From Bacillota bacterium (lineage in GTDB: Bacteria > Bacillota > Clostridia > Lachnospirales > Cellulosilyticaceae), in the NCBI GenBank assembly GCA_023410675.1, contig JAEYPM010000098.1:1-59432 (forward strand): DNA of 59,432 bases, given 5' to 3'. How positions within the stretch are numbered: the stretch's first letter is position 1; every line of letters starts with the position of its first letter. Positions 52,194 through 59,432 of the stretch are shown here, in pieces. The translations under genes were made by a program, and so were the position numbers. The notes under the pieces are model-generated. The model was not told the DNA's origin, made no database searches, and was given only the letters and a program-made list of their open reading frames with translations.

Positions 52194-52975
52194 AATATCC
52201 CCTCATTTTTCAAAAATGATTTTCTATGAAGCGGTGTTATTCCATAGGTTCTAATTGCCGTATAGTGCATTTCACTGCCATAACCTTTGTTTTGCTCCCA
52301 TGCATATTCTGGATACTCTTTGGCATATTCCTTCATCATACGATCTCTTGTTACTTTTGCAATAATGCTTGCTGCTGCTATAGAAGCACTCTTATTATCC
52401 CCGCTAATAATAGCATGCTGCTTTTTTTCTATATTAGGAATACACATATTACCATCTACGCAAACAATATTATAGTTTGTTGTTAGCTTATTTAATGCGA
52501 TCTGCATTGCTTTATATGTTGCCTGTAGAATATTAATAGAATCGATGGTCTGAGCATCAACAATCCCAATGCCTATATCAATTGCTACTTCTTGTATTTT
52601 TGGGAATAACTCCTCTCTTTTATCTTCGGATAATTTTTTTGAATCCTTAACCCCCATTAAATGTGCGTTATATGGGAGAATAACTGCTGCAGCCACTACT
52701 GGCCCTGCAAGGGGTCCTCTACCTACTTCATCAACACCAGCAAGTACGAGTGATTGTTCATGAAATACTTCATCAAAATCTAGCTTTAATGCCCAGTCAC
52801 TTGCTTCATCTTGATGCTTTTCTAACTTTCTTAAGTACTGTTTATATAGTTTGATAACGCCAGGTCTTTTGTCTTCTTCAAGTGTTTGCAAATACATTTT
52901 TAGCTTATCTATTTCTAATAGCCTAAGTGTTTGTTCAATGGCACTTATTTTCATATCCGTTGATTTACCTGTCAT
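52190..52975 (-). CDS. rnhB: Ribonuclease HII
   Basis: Removes ribonucleotides from DNA-RNA hybrids and misincorporated ribonucleotides. The catalytic Asp82/Glu83 motif is AGVDEVGRGPLAGPVVAAAV, with VCVDGNMCIP and ASIIAKVTRDRMM later. It has an N-terminal extension of about 70 residues, as in other Firmicutes enzymes. The start is the ATG at 52975 behind AGGAGA; an upstream GTG at 52993 overlaps that RBS. Total 261 residues. It is translationally coupled to the FliK-like gene by TTGA. Confidence 0.95.
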   Translation of the reverse strand: MTGKSTDMKISAIEQTLRLLEIDKLKMYLQTLEEDKRPGVIKLYKQYLRKLEKHQDEASDWALKLDFDEVFHEQSLVLAGVDEVGRGPLAGPVVAAAVILPYNAHLMGVKDSKKLSEDKREELFPKIQEVAIDIGIGIVDAQTIDSINILQATYKAMQIALNKLTTNYNIVCVDGNMCIPNIEKKQHAIISGDNKSASIAAASIIAKVTRDRMMKEYAKEYPEYAWEQNKGYGSEMHYTAIRTYGITPLHRKSFLKNEGIF

Positions 52976-53010
52976 TAGTTTTCTCCTAGACACAATGTAT
53001 TCTTAAAAAT

Positions 53011-53538
53011 TTAGTGAATAAATCCTATTGAATTAAAAGGATATATTTTAAGCCCACCCTTAGCAAAAATCTGCTCTCTTTTTATACTTCCAAATATTCT
53101 ACTATCTCCACTAATCTCTCTATTATCTCCCATCACAAAATAGCTGTCTCCTGGAACAGTAAAAGGGAAAGTAATATCAGATGGATATAGTTCATAAGTA
53201 CTATTTAAAGTATATAAATAGCCTGATTCATCTAGTGCTGTGCCATTAACATAGACATTTCCATCAATAAGGTTTATAACATCTCCTGGTTCTCCCACCA
53301 CACGTTTGACTAAGTTCGTTCCTTCATGATTAAAGACTACTATTTCTCCTCTTACCGGATCTCGATAATAAAAAGGTATTCGATTAACGATAACATGATC
53401 GCCAATATTAATTGTATCTATCATAGAACCTGTAGGTATTTTTGTGTGTGCTGCTGCAAAATTTGTAATCATAAGCCCTACCAACATTGCAAGTACAGGC
53501 TCTTTTATTGCTTCAATTATCTTTTTTATCTGATCCAT
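53011..53538 (-). CDS. lepB: Signal peptidase I, copy 2
   Basis: A membrane serine peptidase that removes Sec signal peptides. The nucleophile Ser38 (IPTGSMIDTI) and the general-base Lys78 (GTNLVKRVVGEPGD) are in place, with GDNREISGDSR at the C-terminal part. An N-terminal helix (residues about 14-30) anchors it. Its 175 residues are the short Gram-positive form. It is a paralogue of the next upstream gene, 37 bp away. The RBS is AAAGGAG. Confidence 0.95.
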   Translation of the reverse strand: MDQIKKIIEAIKEPVLAMLVGLMITNFAAAHTKIPTGSMIDTINIGDHVIVNRIPFYYRDPVRGEIVVFNHEGTNLVKRVVGEPGDVINLIDGNVYVNGTALDESGYLYTLNSTYELYPSDITFPFTVPGDSYFVMGDNREISGDSRIFGSIKREQIFAKGGLKIYPFNSIGFIH

Positions 53539-53575
53539 AAAATAATCTATCTCCTTTATTAATTTTACGTTAATG

Positions 53576-54109
53576 TTATTTAACTATACCTATTCGACTA
53601 AAAGGATATATTCTAAATACAGCTTTTGCACATATTTCATCTCTAGAAATAGGTCCAAAAAATCTACTATCCGCACTATCTTGCCGATTATCTCCCATGA
53701 GGAAATAATATCCTTTTGGAATAGTATAAGGATACTTTATATTGGTCGTATACATATAGGTATGTCCATCTTCAAATACATAGTCACTTTCATCTAGCTT
53801 AATTTGATTAATATACACATAGCCATCAACTATATTAACCTCATCTCCTGCCTGGGCAATCACTCTTTTTATAAGGTTTTCTCCATTTTGTTTAAAGACA
53901 ACGATCTCACCTTTTATTGGATCTCTATAGTAGTAAGGTATTCTATTAATGATCAGATGGTCATTTGGCATGATTGTGCTGATCATTGACCCTGTAGGAA
54001 TCATAGTATGGCTAACAATAAAGCTGGAAATCATAAGTGCTGCTAATATTGCTAAAGCAGGTTCTTTGATTGCTTCGATAAATGTCTTTACAGTATTTAT
54101 CATTTTCAT
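53576..54109 (-). CDS. lepB: Signal peptidase I, copy 1
   Basis: Tandem paralogue of the next gene: the catalytic pair is Ser41 (IPTGSMISTI) and Lys81 (GENLIKRVIAQAGDE), with GDNRQDSADSR later. The membrane helix is at residues about 17-33. I place the start at 54109 (MKMINTVKTFIEAIKEPALA), aligned with the sister protein; the frame from 54133 would overlap the rbgA stop, and the RBS is only the weak AAGAAAG. Two copies side by side suggest different substrates or conditions. Total 177 residues. Confidence 0.9.
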   Translation of the reverse strand: MKMINTVKTFIEAIKEPALAILAALMISSFIVSHTMIPTGSMISTIMPNDHLIINRIPYYYRDPIKGEIVVFKQNGENLIKRVIAQAGDEVNIVDGYVYINQIKLDESDYVFEDGHTYMYTTNIKYPYTIPKGYYFLMGDNRQDSADSRFFGPISRDEICAKAVFRIYPFSRIGIVK

Positions 54110-54123
54110 CACACTTTCTTCTA

Positions 54124-54984
54124 TTAATGGCATTCACCACTTGGAACTTCAAGAGTTATTTGCCCTAATTTCCCCCCTCTAAACTCGTCTAAAATCATTT
54201 GTGCAGTTCTTAATTCATCAACTTCTCCTTTTGCAATAAGAATACCTCTTTTTTTACCAATCTCAAGAAAAGCAGAATATGTATCTTGCTCCTCTTCTAA
54301 GATTACATTATATCTATCTTCTATTTTATTCTTAAATAAGGATTGTGAAAGTTTTAAGAAACTCATTGCTATATCTCTAGCATCTAATATATTATCATTA
54401 ATTGACCCAATAAAAGCTAATTTCCTTGCTACATCTTGATCCTCAAATTTGGGCCATAGCATACCTGGGGTATCTAGAAGTTCAAACCCTTTTTTAATTT
54501 TTATCCACTGTTTACCTTTGGTTACGCCAGGCTTATCCCCTGTTTTGGCTGTCTTTTTTCCAACCAGTGAATTAATAAATGTGGATTTCCCTACATTGGG
54601 TATACCAACAATCATAGCTCTAATTGGTCTATATATTCTGCCTCTGGCTTTATCTTTTTCAATCTTAGGTTTTAATATTTCTTCTGCTAACCTTATTACA
54701 TCCTTAATACCATTTCCTGATGTTGCAACTAATGGAATAACCTTAGTATTGTTACTACTATACCATTCACTCCACTGTTTCGTAGCAGATCCCTCTGCTA
54801 AATCTGATTTATTCAAAACAATGATTTTAGGTTTGTTTTTTATTAATTTATCGATATCGGGATTTTTTGTACTAAGGGGTGCTCTTGCATCAACAAGCTC
54901 AATAATGATATCTACGAGCTTTAAATTTTCTTCCATCATTCTTTTTGTTTTGGTCATATGACCTGGGTACCACTGTATATCCAT
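54124..54984 (-). CDS. rbgA: RbgA (YlqF), 50S ribosome assembly GTPase
   Basis: A circularly permuted GTPase: the G4 motif NKSDL lies before the P-loop GIPNVGKSTFINSLVGKKTA near residue 125, and the DTPGMLWP region follows. It is needed for late 50S assembly, including L16 incorporation. The ATG at 54984 has AAGGTGA upstream; an in-frame GTG at 54993 is less likely. Total 286 residues. It lies after rplS and before the signal peptidase pair, close to the Bacillus order. Confidence 0.95.
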   Translation of the reverse strand: MDIQWYPGHMTKTKRMMEENLKLVDIIIELVDARAPLSTKNPDIDKLIKNKPKIIVLNKSDLAEGSATKQWSEWYSSNNTKVIPLVATSGNGIKDVIRLAEEILKPKIEKDKARGRIYRPIRAMIVGIPNVGKSTFINSLVGKKTAKTGDKPGVTKGKQWIKIKKGFELLDTPGMLWPKFEDQDVARKLAFIGSINDNILDARDIAMSFLKLSQSLFKNKIEDRYNVILEEEQDTYSAFLEIGKKRGILIAKGEVDELRTAQMILDEFRGGKLGQITLEVPSGECH

Positions 54985-55103
54985 ATGTTTCACCTTATTT
55001 ATTATTTTCTATTGTACTATATTTATAAAGAATATAAAACTGTTAACTATAGAATTTACATTATAGGTTATTGTTTATACTCCATAATCTTATTAAGAAT
55101 AAT

Positions 55104-55126
55104 AAAAAAGGGACCTAGTAGTCCCT
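55104..55126 (-). terminator. Terminator after rplS
   Basis: The minus-strand stem AGGGAC/GTCCCT with a 6-nt loop (55121-55126 and 55109-55114) is followed by six T, right after the rplS stop. It may reduce read-through into rbgA. Confidence 0.7.
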
Positions 55127-55134
55127 CTCTCAAA

Positions 55135-55482
55135 TTATTTTATTAATTCTTTAACTTTAGCGTACTTACCTGATCTGCCACGTAAGTAATTGAGTTTTGC
55201 ACGTCTTACTTTTCCTAAACGTACAACTTCAATTTTTTCAATGTTTGGAGAATGAAGTGGCCATGTCTTTTCAACGCCAACACCATAAGACATTCTTCTT
55301 ACAGTAAATGTTTCACGAACACCACCATTTTGTCTTTTTAAAACAGTTCCTTCAAACATTTGAATACGTTCTTTTTGCCCCTCTTTAATTCTCGCATAAA
55401 CACGAATGGTATCGCCAGCTTTAAAAGAAGGGATCTCGTTTTTTAGTTGTGCATTTTCAATTTCTCTAATAATTGGATTCAT
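55135..55482 (-). CDS. rplS: Ribosomal protein L19
   Basis: A 50S protein of 115 residues at the interface with 30S. The core DTIRVYARIKEGQKERIQMFEGTVLKRQNGGVRETFTVRRMSYGVGVEKTWPLHSPNIEKIEVVR is fully conserved, and the C-terminus is basic. Its usual partners trmD and rimM lie upstream, with a 73-bp gap to trmD. The RBS is GGAG. Confidence 0.98.
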   Translation of the reverse strand: MNPIIREIENAQLKNEIPSFKAGDTIRVYARIKEGQKERIQMFEGTVLKRQNGGVRETFTVRRMSYGVGVEKTWPLHSPNIEKIEVVRLGKVRRAKLNYLRGRSGKYAKVKELIK

Positions 55483-55555
55483 AGTTTTCTCCTTTTTTCA
55501 AAGATGTTCTTAACATTTATATATGACAGAGGACCATCCGTAATAACATTCAAAA

Positions 55556-56320
55556 TTATAGCATATCTTTATTGCTCTTGCAACTTTTTTTTACATATTC
55601 CTCTATAAACTTTCTCTCACCTTGTGATAAGTCTATCTTCTCTAATAAGTCAGGCCTTTTTAATAGGGTATTAATGATGCTTTGCTTATGACGATAGTCT
55701 GATATCTTTTTGTGGTTTCCAGAAAGAAGAACTTCCGGAACAGTTCTGCCTAAAAATTCAGGCGGCCTAGTATATTGAGGATACTCTAGAAATCCTTGAC
55801 TGAAGCTTTCTTCTTGAAAGGATTCCTCTTTTCCTAAAACGCCAGGTATTAATCTTACTATGCTATCTGTAACAACTAGTGCAGGAAGCTCCCCGCCCGT
55901 CAAGACGTAATCGCCAATAGATATTTCATCTGTAACAATTTCATCTATAACTCTTTGATCTACACCTTCATAATGGCCACATAAAATAACTATATTCTCT
56001 TCCTTTGCGAACGTTTTAGCCATGTCTTGATTCCATACTTTACCTTGAGGTGTCATATATAAAACACGCATAGGGGCATTATTTGTGGCAGTTTCTTTTA
56101 TATACTGGTAGCAATCATATATTGGCTGAGCTCTCATAAGCATCCCAGCTCCACCACCATAGGGATAGTCATCTACTTGCATGTGTTTATTATCAGAAAA
56201 TTTTCTAATATCAATACTACTTATATCTACAATTCTAGCTTTTCTTGCCCTCCCTATAATACTGCAATTAAGCATAGCATCTATAGTCTCTGTAAATAAA
56301 GTCATGATGGTTATTTTCAT
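55556..56320 (-). CDS. trmD: tRNA (guanine-37-N1) methyltransferase
   Basis: A SPOUT-fold methyltransferase (254 residues) that makes m1G37 and prevents frameshifting. The knot region GGGAGMLMRAQP and LCGHYEGVDQRVIDEIVTDEISIGDYVLTGGE are conserved, and the C-terminal tail is helical and basic. It overlaps rimM by 4 nt (translational coupling), the standard rimM-trmD-rplS order. Confidence 0.97.
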   Translation of the reverse strand: MKITIMTLFTETIDAMLNCSIIGRARKARIVDISSIDIRKFSDNKHMQVDDYPYGGGAGMLMRAQPIYDCYQYIKETATNNAPMRVLYMTPQGKVWNQDMAKTFAKEENIVILCGHYEGVDQRVIDEIVTDEISIGDYVLTGGELPALVVTDSIVRLIPGVLGKEESFQEESFSQGFLEYPQYTRPPEFLGRTVPEVLLSGNHKKISDYRHKQSIINTLLKRPDLLEKIDLSQGERKFIEEYVKKSCKSNKDML

Positions 56321-56829
56321 AAGTCTTCTAGTCCCTCTAAAAGTTTAACTATCATTTTTTTATTTTCGATATCAACTTTTATTATGACATCTTTAATTGC
56401 AGGGATAAGCATTTGCTTTGATGACTCCTTACTTTCTATAACATAGACATCATTGCTACCTGTAGCAATAATATCAATAATTTTGCCTAGATTTCTTCCT
56501 TCATCAGTCGTTACCTCTATATCAAGTAAGTCTCTGATATAATATTCATCTTTTCCTAAAGGCAAAGAATCTTTTCTGTCAATTTTTATTAGGGTGTTTT
56601 TTAGAAACTCTGCGTCATTTATGCTATCTATCCCCTTTAATTTTAATAGGACATATTCTTTATGATATCTTACGGTTTCTATTTCATATTCACTTGTATT
56701 TTTGCTCACTATATAAATGTTTTTTAATTTTTCAAACCTTTTTTTATCATCTGTACTAGGGATAACTCTTAGTTCACCTTTTATTCCATGGGTATTAACA
56801 ATTTTACCTATTGTAAACATTTCCTTCAT
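56317..56829 (-). CDS. rimM: 16S rRNA processing protein RimM
   Basis: A 30S maturation factor (170 residues) of two beta barrels: an N-terminal RimM domain (IGKIVNTHGIKGELRVIP) and a C-terminal PRC-barrel-like domain (EYYIRDLLDIEVTTDEGRNLGKIIDI). It is coupled to trmD by a 4-nt overlap. The gap to khpA holds the 85-bp hairpin element at 56858-56942. The RBS is GGATGG. Confidence 0.95.
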   Translation of the reverse strand: MKEMFTIGKIVNTHGIKGELRVIPSTDDKKRFEKLKNIYIVSKNTSEYEIETVRYHKEYVLLKLKGIDSINDAEFLKNTLIKIDRKDSLPLGKDEYYIRDLLDIEVTTDEGRNLGKIIDIIATGSNDVYVIESKESSKQMLIPAIKDVIIKVDIENKKMIVKLLEGLEDL

Positions 56830-56857
56830 ACCTAATCCATCCTTTAATTACATTGTA

Positions 56858-56942
56858 TTTATAGCATTTAGTGAATGCACATAGTATTGAATTCACATAG
56901 TATTCTTAAGTATTAAAATGTGAATTCTATAAATGCTATAAA
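56858..56942. repeat. 85-bp nested-palindrome element with a third copy of the 40-bp repeat
   Basis: An outer 13-bp perfect inverted repeat, TTTATAGCATTTA (56858-56870) and its complement (56930-56942), encloses a second perfect 10-bp pair, GAATTCACAT and ATGTGAATTC, that bound the 39-bp core 56889-56927 with CTTAAG at the centre. The core resembles the elements at 21034-21120. It lies between khpA and rimM, where it can fold into a long hairpin. Confidence 0.75.
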
Positions 56943-56944
56943 AG

Positions 56945-56970
56945 TTAAAGGTTAGGGATAACCCTAACCT
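56945..56970 (-). terminator. Terminator after khpA
   Basis: A 9-bp perfect stem, AGGTTAGGG/CCCTAACCT (56949-56957 and 56962-56970), with a 4-nt loop, is followed on the minus strand by TTTAACTTTT. It overlaps the khpA stop codon, so rimM and trmD may have a separate promoter. Confidence 0.7.
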
Positions 56971-57202
56971 ACTCTTGAATAATATCTACTACAACTTTCT
57001 TACTTGAACTAGGAGTTGCAGCTTTAACAATTGTACGTATTGATTTTGCAATACGTCCTTGCTTGCCAATGATTTTTCCCATGTCTTCGGATGCTACTTT
57101 TACTTCCAAAACGATTTTATCGTCTTGTTCAATTTCTGACACCAAAACACTTTCTGGGTCATTAACCAATTCTTTAGCGATCATTTCAACTAAACTTTTC
57201 AT
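56969..57202 (-). CDS. khpA: KhpA, KH-domain RNA-binding protein
   Basis: A 77-residue KH-fold protein with the GxxG-type loop in VASEDMGKIIGKQGRIAKSIRTIVKA. KhpA pairs with KhpB (EloR) to bind RNA and influence cell elongation. The start is the ATG at 57202 after AGGAGG; the longer frame to 57295 overlaps rpsP. It lies between rpsP and rimM, its usual place. Confidence 0.94.
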   Translation of the reverse strand: MKSLVEMIAKELVNDPESVLVSEIEQDDKIVLEVKVASEDMGKIIGKQGRIAKSIRTIVKAATPSSSKKVVVDIIQE

Positions 57203-57222
57203 AGGAAAACCTCCTAAAAGTA

Positions 57223-57468
57223 TTACATCTGAATACCTGCTTTTTTGAATAAGCCTTTTACTGTATTCGTTGGTTGTGCACCATTTCCAAGCCATTTTTG
57301 AACTGCTTCTTGATTGATGCTTAATTCATTTGGTTCTTGGCATGGGTTATAATAACCAACTTCTTCAATGAAACGACCATCTCTTGGTGATCGTGCATCT
57401 GCTACTACGATTCTATAGAAAGGAGCTTTCTTTTGTCCCATTCTTTTTAAACGAATTTTAACTGCCAC
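57223..57468 (-). CDS. rpsP: Ribosomal protein S16
   Basis: A small 30S protein (81 residues), with VAVKIRLKRMGQKKAPFYRIVVADARSPRDGRFIEEVGYYNP at the start. The start is the GTG at 57468, eight nt after AAGGAGG; a longer ATG frame upstream runs into the RBS. The rpsP-khpA order is the canonical one. Confidence 0.97.
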   Translation of the reverse strand: MAVKIRLKRMGQKKAPFYRIVVADARSPRDGRFIEEVGYYNPCQEPNELSINQEAVQKWLGNGAQPTNTVKGLFKKAGIQM

Positions 57469-57502
57469 TATTGTCACCTCCTTAATCATCATAAATATTT
57501 AT

Positions 57503-58837
57503 TTACATAAAAGGAAATTTAAATTTGCCTTTTTTGCCCTTCATACCACCTGAAAACTGTTTCATCACATCTTTCATTTGCTCAAACTGTTTGATCAGGC
57601 GATTAACTTCCTGAATATCTCTTCCAGAGCCTTTTGCAATTCTCTTTTTTCTCTGCATATTTAAGATATTAGGATTTAATCTTTCTTCTCTTGTCATAGA
57701 AAGTATAATAGCTTCAATATGAGCCATCTGCTTATCATCTATATCAATATCACCTAGCTTAGCAGTATTTAATCCAGGGATCATACCAATGAGCTGGTTA
57801 AGTGGTCCCATTTGTTTCACTTGCTGCATCTGTTCTAAGAAATCATCAAAATTAAATTCTGCTTTTCTAAACTTTGCTTCAAGTTCTTTTGCTTTATTCT
57901 CATCAAAATTTTGCTGTGCTTTTTCAATAAGTGTCAGCATATCACCCATACCTAAAATACGTGACGCTATACGCTCTGGATGAAAAGGTTCTAAATCTCC
58001 TAATTTTTCTCCCATACCAACGTATTTTATAGGCTTGTTTGTAACAGCTTTTACTGATAGAGCCGCCCCACCTCTACTGTCACCATCTAGCTTAGTCACG
58101 ATGACACCATCTATACCAATTGTCTCATTAAATGATTCAGCTACATTAACAGCATCTTGACCTGTCATGGCATCCACAACAAGTAGTATTTCTTGAGGCT
58201 TAACTTCAGATTTTATTGACTTTAGTTCCTCCATAAGTAATTCATCGATATGCAGTCTTCCTGCCGTATCCACAATAACAACATCATGATTATTCTCTTT
58301 GGCATGTTCTATAGCTTTTTTAGCTATCTCCACAGGAGAATGGTCTGTTCCTAAGGAAAAAACAGGGATGTTGACTTGCTTGCCAACTGTCTTTAACTGA
58401 TCAATAGCTGCTGGTCTATAAATGTCACATGCAGCTAAAAGGGGTCTCTTTCCCTGAGACTTTATAACTGAAGCAAGTTTAGCACTTGTGGTTGTTTTAC
58501 CAGCTCCTTGAAGACCAATCATCATAACAGTTGTTATCCCTTTTGTCGCAAAAGATATCCTACTGTTCGAACTACCCATAAGGGTAATCAGTTCTTCATT
58601 GACAATTTTAATCACTTGTTGTCCTGGTGTTAAACTTTCTAGTACTTCTGTCCCTATTGCTCGTTCTTCAATTGTTTTAATGAAGTTTTTTACTACTTTA
58701 AAGTTAACATCTGCTTCTAAAAGAGCTACTTTAACTTCTCTTAGAGCTAGTTTAATGTCTTTATCTGTTAACTTGCCTTTTTTCCTAAGCTGTTTGAAAA
58801 CATCTTGTAATTTAGATGATAATTGATCAAAAGGCAT
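57503..58837 (-). CDS. ffh: Signal recognition particle protein Ffh
   Basis: The protein component of SRP (444 residues). The GTPase domain has GLQGAGKTTTSAKLASVIKSQGKRPL near residue 107, DTAGRLHIDELLMEELK and TKLDGDSRGGAALS; the C-terminal M domain is Met-rich (MQQVKQMGPLNQLIGMIPG). It directs secretory proteins, including the substrates of the two signal peptidases here. It lies 13 bp after ylxM and before rpsP. The RBS is AGGAGG. Confidence 0.98.
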   Translation of the reverse strand: MPFDQLSSKLQDVFKQLRKKGKLTDKDIKLALREVKVALLEADVNFKVVKNFIKTIEERAIGTEVLESLTPGQQVIKIVNEELITLMGSSNSRISFATKGITTVMMIGLQGAGKTTTSAKLASVIKSQGKRPLLAACDIYRPAAIDQLKTVGKQVNIPVFSLGTDHSPVEIAKKAIEHAKENNHDVVIVDTAGRLHIDELLMEELKSIKSEVKPQEILLVVDAMTGQDAVNVAESFNETIGIDGVIVTKLDGDSRGGAALSVKAVTNKPIKYVGMGEKLGDLEPFHPERIASRILGMGDMLTLIEKAQQNFDENKAKELEAKFRKAEFNFDDFLEQMQQVKQMGPLNQLIGMIPGLNTAKLGDIDIDDKQMAHIEAIILSMTREERLNPNILNMQRKKRIAKGSGRDIQEVNRLIKQFEQMKDVMKQFSGGMKGKKGKFKFPFM

Positions 58838-58850
58838 GTAAAAAGTCCTC

Positions 58851-59207
58851 CTAAATGTTATTCTTTAATAAAGTTATATGATTGGATAGATCTCCTAATC
58901 TACTTTTTAGAGGTATGCTCTCGACATCCTTTTCAAAAGTATGGACTATCTCTTCTATATTTTCTATAATTTTTTTCTGAGCTTTATGTTTTTCATAAAG
59001 ACGCAGTTTGTTTTCATAGTCGAGTAATTTTTGTTCTGCCTTTTTTATTGTATCAAAAACACTTTGCCTGCTAATACTGTACTGCACAGATAATTCACCG
59101 AGTGATAAGTCATCAAAATAGTAGCTATATATTAAATCTCGTTGCTTTTCTGTAAGTAAAGTACAGTAAAAATCAAACAAATACGTAATTAATACAAACT
59201 TTTCCAT
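58851..59207 (-). CDS. ylxM: YlxM, HTH protein associated with SRP genes
   Basis: A 118-residue DNA-binding-like protein with a sigma-region-4-type HTH (LLTEKQRDLIYSYYFDDLSLGELSVQYSISRQSVFDTIKKAEQKL, residues about 15-60) and a helical C-terminus. It is usually first in the ylxM-ffh operon and is thought to affect SRP function. The start is the ATG at 59207 with a GAGGTG RBS; a TTG at 59219 is less likely. The promoter at 59251 drives the whole operon. Confidence 0.93.
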   Translation of the reverse strand: MEKFVLITYLFDFYCTLLTEKQRDLIYSYYFDDLSLGELSVQYSISRQSVFDTIKKAEQKLLDYENKLRLYEKHKAQKKIIENIEEIVHTFEKDVESIPLKSRLGDLSNHITLLKNNI

Positions 59208-59250
59208 ACAACACCTCAACTAGTGTCAGTCATTTTTGCTTTACACATGA

Positions 59251-59279
59251 ATTATAATGAAATAAGCTCACTTTGTCAA
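59251..59279 (-). promoter_or_regulatory. Consensus sigma-A promoter of the ylxM-ffh operon
   Basis: The minus strand has TTGACA (59279-59274), a 17-nt spacer and TATAAT (59256-59251), both perfect matches, 44 nt before the ylxM ATG. It should be strong, fitting the ribosomal and SRP genes it drives. Confidence 0.9.
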
Positions 59280-59383
59280 CTAAAATTATTCGCTTTCATT
59301 AAGAATGTATGATTCATTTATGATAATGTCCTAGTGTACCACAAATGATTATGTCCTATATGGAATATATATTGTATAATAAA

Positions 59384-59406
59384 ACCTCATGACTAAGAGA
59401 TGAGGT
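59384..59406 (+). other. Hairpin and promoter-like sequence at the window edge
   Basis: A stem ACCTCAT/ATGAGGT (59384-59390 and 59400-59406) follows a TATAAT at 59375-59380 and precedes a GGTGAAC stretch. It could be the leader of a plus-strand gene that begins beyond the window; no coding region is visible here. Confidence 0.3.
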
Positions 59407-59432
59407 GAACATAATTAGAAAGGTAATACTCA

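Noticed and set aside
54449..54961. 170-residue open frame on the plus strand
   Set aside because: It is antisense to the well-conserved rbgA, has no RBS, and its composition mirrors the gene beneath it.
59384..59432. T-box or riboswitch leader at the window edge
   Set aside because: Only a short hairpin is visible; no specifier or aptamer core can be made out in the remaining bases.

Overview
The window looks like chromosomal DNA of a low-GC, anaerobic, spore-forming Clostridia member, most like the Lachnospirales (a Cellulosilyticum-type organism is my guess, not something the sequence proves). Evidence: AT-rich composition, spoIVA, two DacF-type carboxypeptidases, an oxygen-sensitive glycyl radical enzyme with its activase, an NfnAB transhydrogenase and a membrane biotin decarboxylase, plus Bacillus-like synteny of the housekeeping blocks. 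Nearly everything from 5.7 kb onward is on the minus strand; only three genes (161-805, 821-2035, 4683-5630) are on the plus strand. No rRNA, tRNA, CRISPR, prophage or insertion sequence was seen. Several start codons were set from the Shine-Dalgarno position rather than the longest frame.

Layout. 0-6 kb: a membrane/TPR orphan with a GT4 glycosyltransferase, endonuclease III with a B12-binding radical SAM protein, an exported orphan and a small lipoprotein. 6-12.4 kb: NfnAB behind an HD-GYP protein, glutamate dehydrogenase, and a membrane protein whose C-terminus is an L,D-transpeptidase fold without catalytic residues. 12.5-18.3 kb: an accessory four-gene operon (activase, glycyl radical enzyme, GntR/sugar-binding regulator, FGGY kinase) with its own promoter, a palindromic operator and a terminator. 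18.3-22.1 kb: cheR, ispH, cmk, aroH and an RpiR regulator. 22.2-27.2 kb: five genes for a biotin-dependent, probably Na+-pumping, decarboxylase or transcarboxylase with two different carboxyltransferases.

27.3-36.2 kb: rluB, dacF-like, scpB, scpA, dacF, punA, deoB, xerD, pyrR. 36.2-43.2 kb: rluD, lspA, aroB and the division cluster divIVA-ylmH-sepF-yggS with a HlyD-like membrane protein at its head. 43.3-49.2 kb: spoIVA, gpsA, plsY, der and a DUF512 radical SAM protein. 49.2-59.2 kb: pgeF, yraN, FlhB-like and FliK-like proteins, rnhB, two signal peptidases, rbgA, rplS, trmD, rimM, khpA, rpsP, ffh and ylxM, led by a consensus sigma-A promoter at the right end.

How they fit together: Nfn, glutamate dehydrogenase and the biotin decarboxylase point to fermentative redox and amino-acid or dicarboxylate metabolism with Na+ bioenergetics. 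The glycyl radical operon looks like a regulated pathway for a phosphorylated sugar or polyol, and its unusual glycyl loop makes it the best candidate for undescribed chemistry. Other unusual signals are a family of 39-40 bp quasi-palindromic repeats between genes, short in-frame tandem repeats at four gene tails or linkers, and the pseudo-L,D-transpeptidase.
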